From NCBI RefSeq assembly GCF_016888165.1, contig NZ_JACSWC010000431.1:1-57528 (forward strand): a DNA stretch of 57,528 nucleotides, in the 5' to 3' direction. Below are positions 53,662 through 57,528 of the stretch, in pieces. This DNA is from Halomicronema sp. CCY15110. GTDB taxonomy: Bacteria; Cyanobacteriota; Cyanobacteriia; Phormidesmidales; Phormidesmidaceae. Each line of letters opens with the position of its first letter. Position 1 is the stretch's first letter. Under the pieces are notes generated by a model. It searched no databases. It worked only from the letters and a program-made list of their open reading frames with translations, and was not told where the DNA came from. The position numbers and the translations under genes are program-made.

Positions 53662-55215
53662 CTAAATTTCGTCGTCTTGCACACCCTGCACAATGCGTGA
53701 GAGTTCGCTTTTCTCATCTACCGTAATGCGCGTTGGCGAACCGCTGATAACGCGCTCTAGGTTGCGGAAGGAATCTTTGATGTCAGGGCCACTATCCGTA
53801 ATCTGATACTCGCGAATGCCCTTATCGTGCCAAGAACCCCGCATTTTGAAGACGTTGAGGGCTCGCGACATCTCCCCGCGAACTTCCACATACTGCAACA
53901 TCAAAATGGTGTCGGTAATGGTGGAAATGTGGGACTCCGTAATGGAGTGCAGCCCCATGAACTGCTCGGTGGTGTTGGTAAAAAAGCCGGTAATTTCTTC
54001 TTGCTTAGCGTAACCCGTTACCCCAATCACAAACTGCCGGAAAGAGCTGTTGCTGACACCCCGATCCAATGCGGAGAGGGAATCGATCGCAATCCGTGAC
54101 GGCTTAAATTGGGAAATTTGCGCTTTGATAATTTGCAGGTGATCTTCCAGACCTGCCGATTCGGGGTAGGCGCAGAGAATTTTCAGTAGTCCCTGCTGCT
54201 CCAGGTCTTCAAAATCGATGCCCCAAGATGTAGCGTTGCGCAGCAACTGAGCGCGAGACTCTTCATAGGCAAACAGAATAACTTTTTCGCCATTGGCACA
54301 GCCGTTTTCTAAAAACTTGCTGACCAAGAGCGTCTTGCCCGTGCCGGTGGCTCCCGTCGCCAAAATGATGGAATCGCGGAAAAAGCCGCCGCCACACATT
54401 TCGTCCAAGATCTTGACGCCCGACGATACCCGCACATTGGACGATTTCTGGGTGAGGCGCATCGCCCCCAGCGGAAAGATATTGATCCCGTTATCGATAA
54501 TCGTGAAGGGATATTCTCCCTTCATGTGGGTGGTGCCCCGCAGCTTCAAAATCTCCAGGGTGCGTCGCCGCCGCTCGCCTTCCAGGACGTTGCGGAAAAT
54601 GATCACGTTATCCGATACAAATTCTTCTACCCCATAACGGGCGACTGGGCCATATTCATCGATCCGCTCTGTCGTCATCACGCTCGTGACGCCCATTGAC
54701 TTAAGACGCGCCGATAGTCGAAAGATTTCTCGCCGTACGACTGAGGCCGCATCGTACTGCTGAAAGATCGCTGTGACTGAGTCAATGGATACTCGCTGCG
54801 CCTTATATTTGCGAATGGCGTATTGGATGCGCTCAATCAGGGCTGACAAGTCAAAGTTGCCGACTACGTCTTGGCCTTCAGGGTCAGGAGACGCATCGAG
54901 GATGAAGAGCTTGCCATCGTCGATCAGCTTTTGCAGGTCCCAGCCAAAGCTCAGGGCGTTCTTGACAATATCGGCGGGCGATTCTTCAAAGGTGACAAAT
55001 ACTCCAGGCTCGTCAAAATGTACGATGCCCAAATATAAAAACTGAACGGCCATCAGGGTCTTCCCCGTCCCTGAGGTGCCGCTGACCAAGGTAGTCCGGC
55101 CTACAGGCAAACCGCCGTGACTAATATCGTCAAACCCTTCAATTAGGGTGCGAATTTTAGCAATACTGTTAGAGCGCGTAATTGAGTAGATATCAATGTC
55201 GGGAGGTTGACTCAT
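53662..55215 (-). CDS. kaiC: Circadian clock ATPase/kinase KaiC
   Basis: A 517-aa double-domain RecA-like ATPase, hexameric core of the cyanobacterial clock. The C1 P-loop is GTSGTGKT (46-53) and the C2 P-loop is GATGTGKT (288-295). Catalytic Glu pairs are E77/E78 and E318/E319. Autophosphorylation sites S431 and T432 and the neighbouring T426 are conserved at the Synechococcus numbering. The KaiA-binding A-loop and tail (about 488-510) are intact. It lies about 175 bp downstream of kaiB on the same strand. Confidence 0.98.
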   Translation of the reverse strand: MSQPPDIDIYSITRSNSIAKIRTLIEGFDDISHGGLPVGRTTLVSGTSGTGKTLMAVQFLYLGIVHFDEPGVFVTFEESPADIVKNALSFGWDLQKLIDDGKLFILDASPDPEGQDVVGNFDLSALIERIQYAIRKYKAQRVSIDSVTAIFQQYDAASVVRREIFRLSARLKSMGVTSVMTTERIDEYGPVARYGVEEFVSDNVIIFRNVLEGERRRRTLEILKLRGTTHMKGEYPFTIIDNGINIFPLGAMRLTQKSSNVRVSSGVKILDEMCGGGFFRDSIILATGATGTGKTLLVSKFLENGCANGEKVILFAYEESRAQLLRNATSWGIDFEDLEQQGLLKILCAYPESAGLEDHLQIIKAQISQFKPSRIAIDSLSALDRGVSNSSFRQFVIGVTGYAKQEEITGFFTNTTEQFMGLHSITESHISTITDTILMLQYVEVRGEMSRALNVFKMRGSWHDKGIREYQITDSGPDIKDSFRNLERVISGSPTRITVDEKSELSRIVQGVQDDEI

Positions 55216-55390
55216 GGAGTTTATAAAACAGCCTTAATTATTAACTGGCAAAGAGTTATTGAAAGTCACACTCAAGCCATAAGCCTATCGCGATCGCGGG
55301 ATATTGAAAACCGCCATGGATCAGTCGCTAGGCTGTGGTTTGGATGGCCTGGACAGGGGTAAAAAGGGAGGGGACAGAGCCGTTATCTCC

Positions 55391-55705
55391 CTAGTTGTAG
55401 AGATCATCCTCGCGGAGTTCTTCGTACAGTAGATCGAGCCCAATCAACACCCGCTCGCGATCGGACAAGTCGCCAATGATCTTACGGACTGGCGGGGGCA
55501 GAATCTTGGCCAAGGTGGGCGTCGCGAGAATCTTGTCTTCTTCGGCGAGCTGCGGATTTTTCAGCACATCAATCACTTTGAGGGCATAAACGCCTTGGAA
55601 TTCTTGTTCCAAAATTTGATTGAGTGTCTTCAGTGCTCGTACTGAGTTCGGCGTGTTGCCGGCAACATACAACTTGAGGACGTAGGTTTTCTTGGCGGAA
55701 GGCAT
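55391..55705 (-). CDS. kaiB: Circadian clock protein KaiB
   Basis: 104 aa from the ATG at 55705. An upstream TTG would add 16 residues not found in KaiB. The thioredoxin-like, fold-switching protein shows [40 protein letters not shown] and [20 protein letters not shown]. It binds KaiC and sequesters KaiA to drive dephosphorylation. The usual upstream kaiA gene is absent here. Confidence 0.97.
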   Translation of the reverse strand: MPSAKKTYVLKLYVAGNTPNSVRALKTLNQILEQEFQGVYALKVIDVLKNPQLAEEDKILATPTLAKILPPPVRKIIGDLSDRERVLIGLDLLYEELREDDLYN

Positions 55706-56460
55706 TGATTTATTAACCAAAGTTAAGGGAACAGGTTTAAGCACTGACGGCAAAATATGCCAGATGACCAGCCTCAGTCGCTCAGGGGGCTGCCCATGGG
55801 GATTGGTTATAGACTGCTGAGGAGAGCGGGGCAGTCTCTCATGAAATCCACCGCAGTCACCTTGCGAACTCTAGATCAAACGCCTTAATTGTGGGGCTGA
55901 TCAAACGTTTATCGATTTTCCCCAAACTATCAAGGCACCTTAAAAGGTAACTGATCTGGGCTACTTTTTTTAGAATTGTTGGGCAATATGGATGGCCCAA
56001 GGCGATCGCCAGTGGCGCTGATGAAAGATGCCTGCTGGGGAGTGTGACCGATGGCGACTGTGTAGCTTGCGGCGAGTCAGACACGGTATGGCAGCCGTAA
56101 TTCTCAGCGGGACATAGCGCCCATTCGCCCTGGCATCAGGTAACCAGGAGCATGGGCCGCGTGATCGACGATGTCTGGGTGCGATCGCCACCGGCAGCAG
56201 GGCATCGGCACCCCTGGGTGAACGCCCAACTCACTCCGAATATTTTAGACAATCATGCCTCAAGGGGGCGTTACAAGTCAGTGCAAAAAAACTCTGGAGG
56301 CCAGCATGATCGAGCCCGTACGCATGTCATGGGCTCAGGGCAGTGTTCTCTTGCGGCCGGGATTTGATAACTAAATGATGGCAGACCCTAGTTTATTTCA
56401 GGAGTGCGGGCGCGGTCATGATGATCCCACCAGACCTCTGAAAGTAATTGATGACGCGCC
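55706..56460. other. kaiBC upstream region, no kaiA
   Basis: About 755 bp with no credible gene and no KaiA-like frame on either strand. A hairpin AGACTGC/GCAGTCT (55811-55837) lies about 110 bp before the kaiB start, next to a TATAAC sequence that could be a -10 element. The region ends in copy B of the dispersed repeat. Confidence 0.6.
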
Positions 56461-56466
56461 CTAGTG
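56402..56466. repeat. Dispersed 65-bp element, copy B
   Basis: GAGTGCGGGCGCGGT (56402-56416) and AATTGATGACGCGCCCTAGTG (56446-56466), 29 bp apart, as in copy A at 40241. Read on the minus strand it begins with the lysozyme stop codon (56461-56463). GGGCGCG-GTCAT can pair with ATGACGCGCCC, giving an 11-bp stem with one bulge. Confidence 0.8.
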
Positions 56467-57186
56467 AATGAACTGTTTATAGTTTTGGCTCAAAAATAAT
56501 GCTTTCTCGGCATCGCGACGGCGCACTAAGCCAGGCAACGTGGTCCCACCGGCTTTTACCCAGCGTGTAAACTCATTAGCCGCCCCTGGGTAATCGCCAG
56601 CATTGAGTTTACGCAGTAATGTCGAATTGCCAAAAGCCCCCAGACCAACGTTGAAGCTAAAGGACACCAGCGCCGAAAATTGATCGCTATTGAGGGCAAC
56701 GTTCACGCGATCGCGCACCCCCGCTTCAAACAGTTCCAAATCCTGTTTGAGAATGTCTTCCGCCTCTTGTTCAGAGATGACCATACCGGCCCGCACCTGT
56801 GGATCTCCTGCCGCCGAAGTATGGCCGTACCCAATCGTCCAGATGCCGACAGAATCCTGATAGGCTTGCAGCCTCCGGCCTTCAAAATGCTTGATGATTT
56901 CCAGCCCGGCGTCATTGATCTGGTCAGTTCCCGAGATCTGGTCAGTTTCCGAAGCTGCGGTCGACGGTGGCGGGGTTGGTGTTGGCTGCGGTTCCTCTGT
57001 CGATTCGAGGGCGACTGTCATCGCTCGAGGATAATCTTCTCGCATAAACCAGGAGCGCACTGCCTGGATGTTCAGGACTTGCTCATCAGGATTCGACTTT
57101 GAGGGATGCTTCGTTAATCGGGAAACCCAATACCCGCCCTCCATTAAGTAGATCGCTTGATTTGTTTCTTTAATCCAGGTGCCCAT
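56461..57186 (-). CDS. Phage-type lysozyme (GH24)
   Basis: 241 aa from the ATG at 57186. An N-terminal 60-residue segment (MGTWIKETNQAIYLMEGG) and a Pro/Thr linker (PQPTPTPPPST) precede the T4-like lysozyme domain (about 90-241). Catalytic residues are E102 (HFEGRR), D111 (YQDSVG) and T117 (IWTIGYGH). It would hydrolyse the glycan strands of peptidoglycan. No signal peptide or holin neighbour is seen. It could be a domesticated phage gene. Confidence 0.9.
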   Translation of the reverse strand: MGTWIKETNQAIYLMEGGYWVSRLTKHPSKSNPDEQVLNIQAVRSWFMREDYPRAMTVALESTEEPQPTPTPPPSTAASETDQISGTDQINDAGLEIIKHFEGRRLQAYQDSVGIWTIGYGHTSAAGDPQVRAGMVISEQEAEDILKQDLELFEAGVRDRVNVALNSDQFSALVSFSFNVGLGAFGNSTLLRKLNAGDYPGAANEFTRWVKAGGTTLPGLVRRRDAEKALFLSQNYKQFIH

Positions 57187-57397
57187 GGGGATGTTTCCTG
57201 AAATGCACAGCCAAAAATCTAGTCGGAATCGAGACCCCAACTAAAAGCAAATATTGCTAATAATTTGGCCTCATGTTGTCGCTGCCTCAGTCTAGTACAG
57301 CTCAGCGTAAATTCACCCACCCATGGCCCACTCTTTAGACATCTTCAGAAATAACAATCGAGAGAGAATGAGCTAAGCCGGATTAACCGTTATTACG

Positions 57398-57528
57398 ATG
57401 AAACAGAGCTTCTTCAACCAGCTTCTATACCTGATGCAAACCCGCCCTCTTCAGGGCAAGCGAATGCTGGGACTAGCTCCAGAGGCGCTGTGGGAACTCT
57501 GGCAACGGATTGCTGAACAAGACGAAGC
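57398..57528 (+). CDS. Partial gene cut by the window edge, unidentified
   Basis: ATG at 57398 opens a frame that stays open to the end (43 codons visible). The N-terminus is MKQSFFNQLLYLMQTRPLQG followed by KRMLGLAPEALWELWQRIA. It is amphipathic and helical. I do not recognise the family; it may be part of a transposase or a cyanobacterial protein of unknown role. Confidence 0.5.
   Translation, partial: MKQSFFNQLLYLMQTRPLQGKRMLGLAPEALWELWQRIAEQDE

Noticed and set aside
55857-56084. 75-codon minus-strand frame as a short kaiA
   Set aside because: The translated sequence has no similarity to the KaiA C-terminal domain and is rich in Ser/Pro.

Overview
The window is chromosomal DNA from a cyanobacterium with a fairly high GC content, probably of the Leptolyngbya/Nodosilinea/Synechococcus-like filamentous or unicellular type. 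Evidence: a kaiB-kaiC clock pair, psbX next to ycf66, a ferredoxin-dependent 8-vinyl reductase (bciB), a principal sigma factor and a group 2 sigma factor with cyanobacterial signatures, several cyanobacterial-only small proteins, and many copies of the HIP1 octamer GCGATCGC. No rRNA, tRNA, CRISPR array, complete insertion sequence or prophage was found. The gene at the right edge is cut by the window.

Layout. 1-8.6 kb: a pentapeptide-repeat protein, a four-Cys Ser/Thr kinase with a pentapeptide tail (SpkB-like), pheT, glgB, and a small secreted protein. 8.8-19.1 kb: a secreted PPC/TPR protein, an M17 aminopeptidase, an LCP ligase with a pRiA4b-type partner, a SigD-like sigma factor, a DUF697 GTPase, a YbjN-like protein and an N-acetylmuramoyl-alanine amidase. 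19.3-28.7 kb: a DUF3318 protein, dusB, a multidomain adenylate cyclase, psbX-ycf66, a divergent amino-acid ABC ATPase and binding protein, and a TIGR01777 epimerase with a 2-hydroxyacid dehydrogenase. 28.7-39 kb: an AEC carrier with an FTR1 iron permease, a second four-Cys kinase carrying seven WD40 repeats, bciB, a HAD phosphatase, a lipid-linked sugar flippase and sigA. 39.5-57.5 kb: hisA, recQ, nadA, an HD protein-ABC permease-lipoprotein run, an HxlR regulator, yggT, trpD, TM2/DUF2752 membrane proteins, a GntR regulator, 5-formyl-THF cyclo-ligase, kaiC, kaiB, a GH24 lysozyme and a partial gene.

How the genes connect. Most are housekeeping genes in short operons. The regulatory layer is more notable. 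Two perfect cAMP-receptor-protein palindromes (TGTGA-N6-TCACA) lie between genes, one between the SpkB-like kinase and pheT and one upstream of sigA, and the window also encodes a class III cyclase with adenylate-type specificity residues. A near-perfect HLR1 element (RpaB site) lies upstream of the SigD-like gene. Upstream of that sits a 72-nt stretch whose two perfect inverted repeats interlock as an H-type pseudoknot.

The least explained items are: that pseudoknot; a dispersed 65-bp element (two conserved blocks 29 bp apart) found near hisA and at the lysozyme stop codon; a 13-bp inverted repeat around a 9-bp tandem repeat at 11.85 kb; a strong intrinsic terminator at 35.2 kb with no gene in front of it; and a kaiBC locus without kaiA beside it. 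All functions are inferred by reading the sequence. No database search was run.
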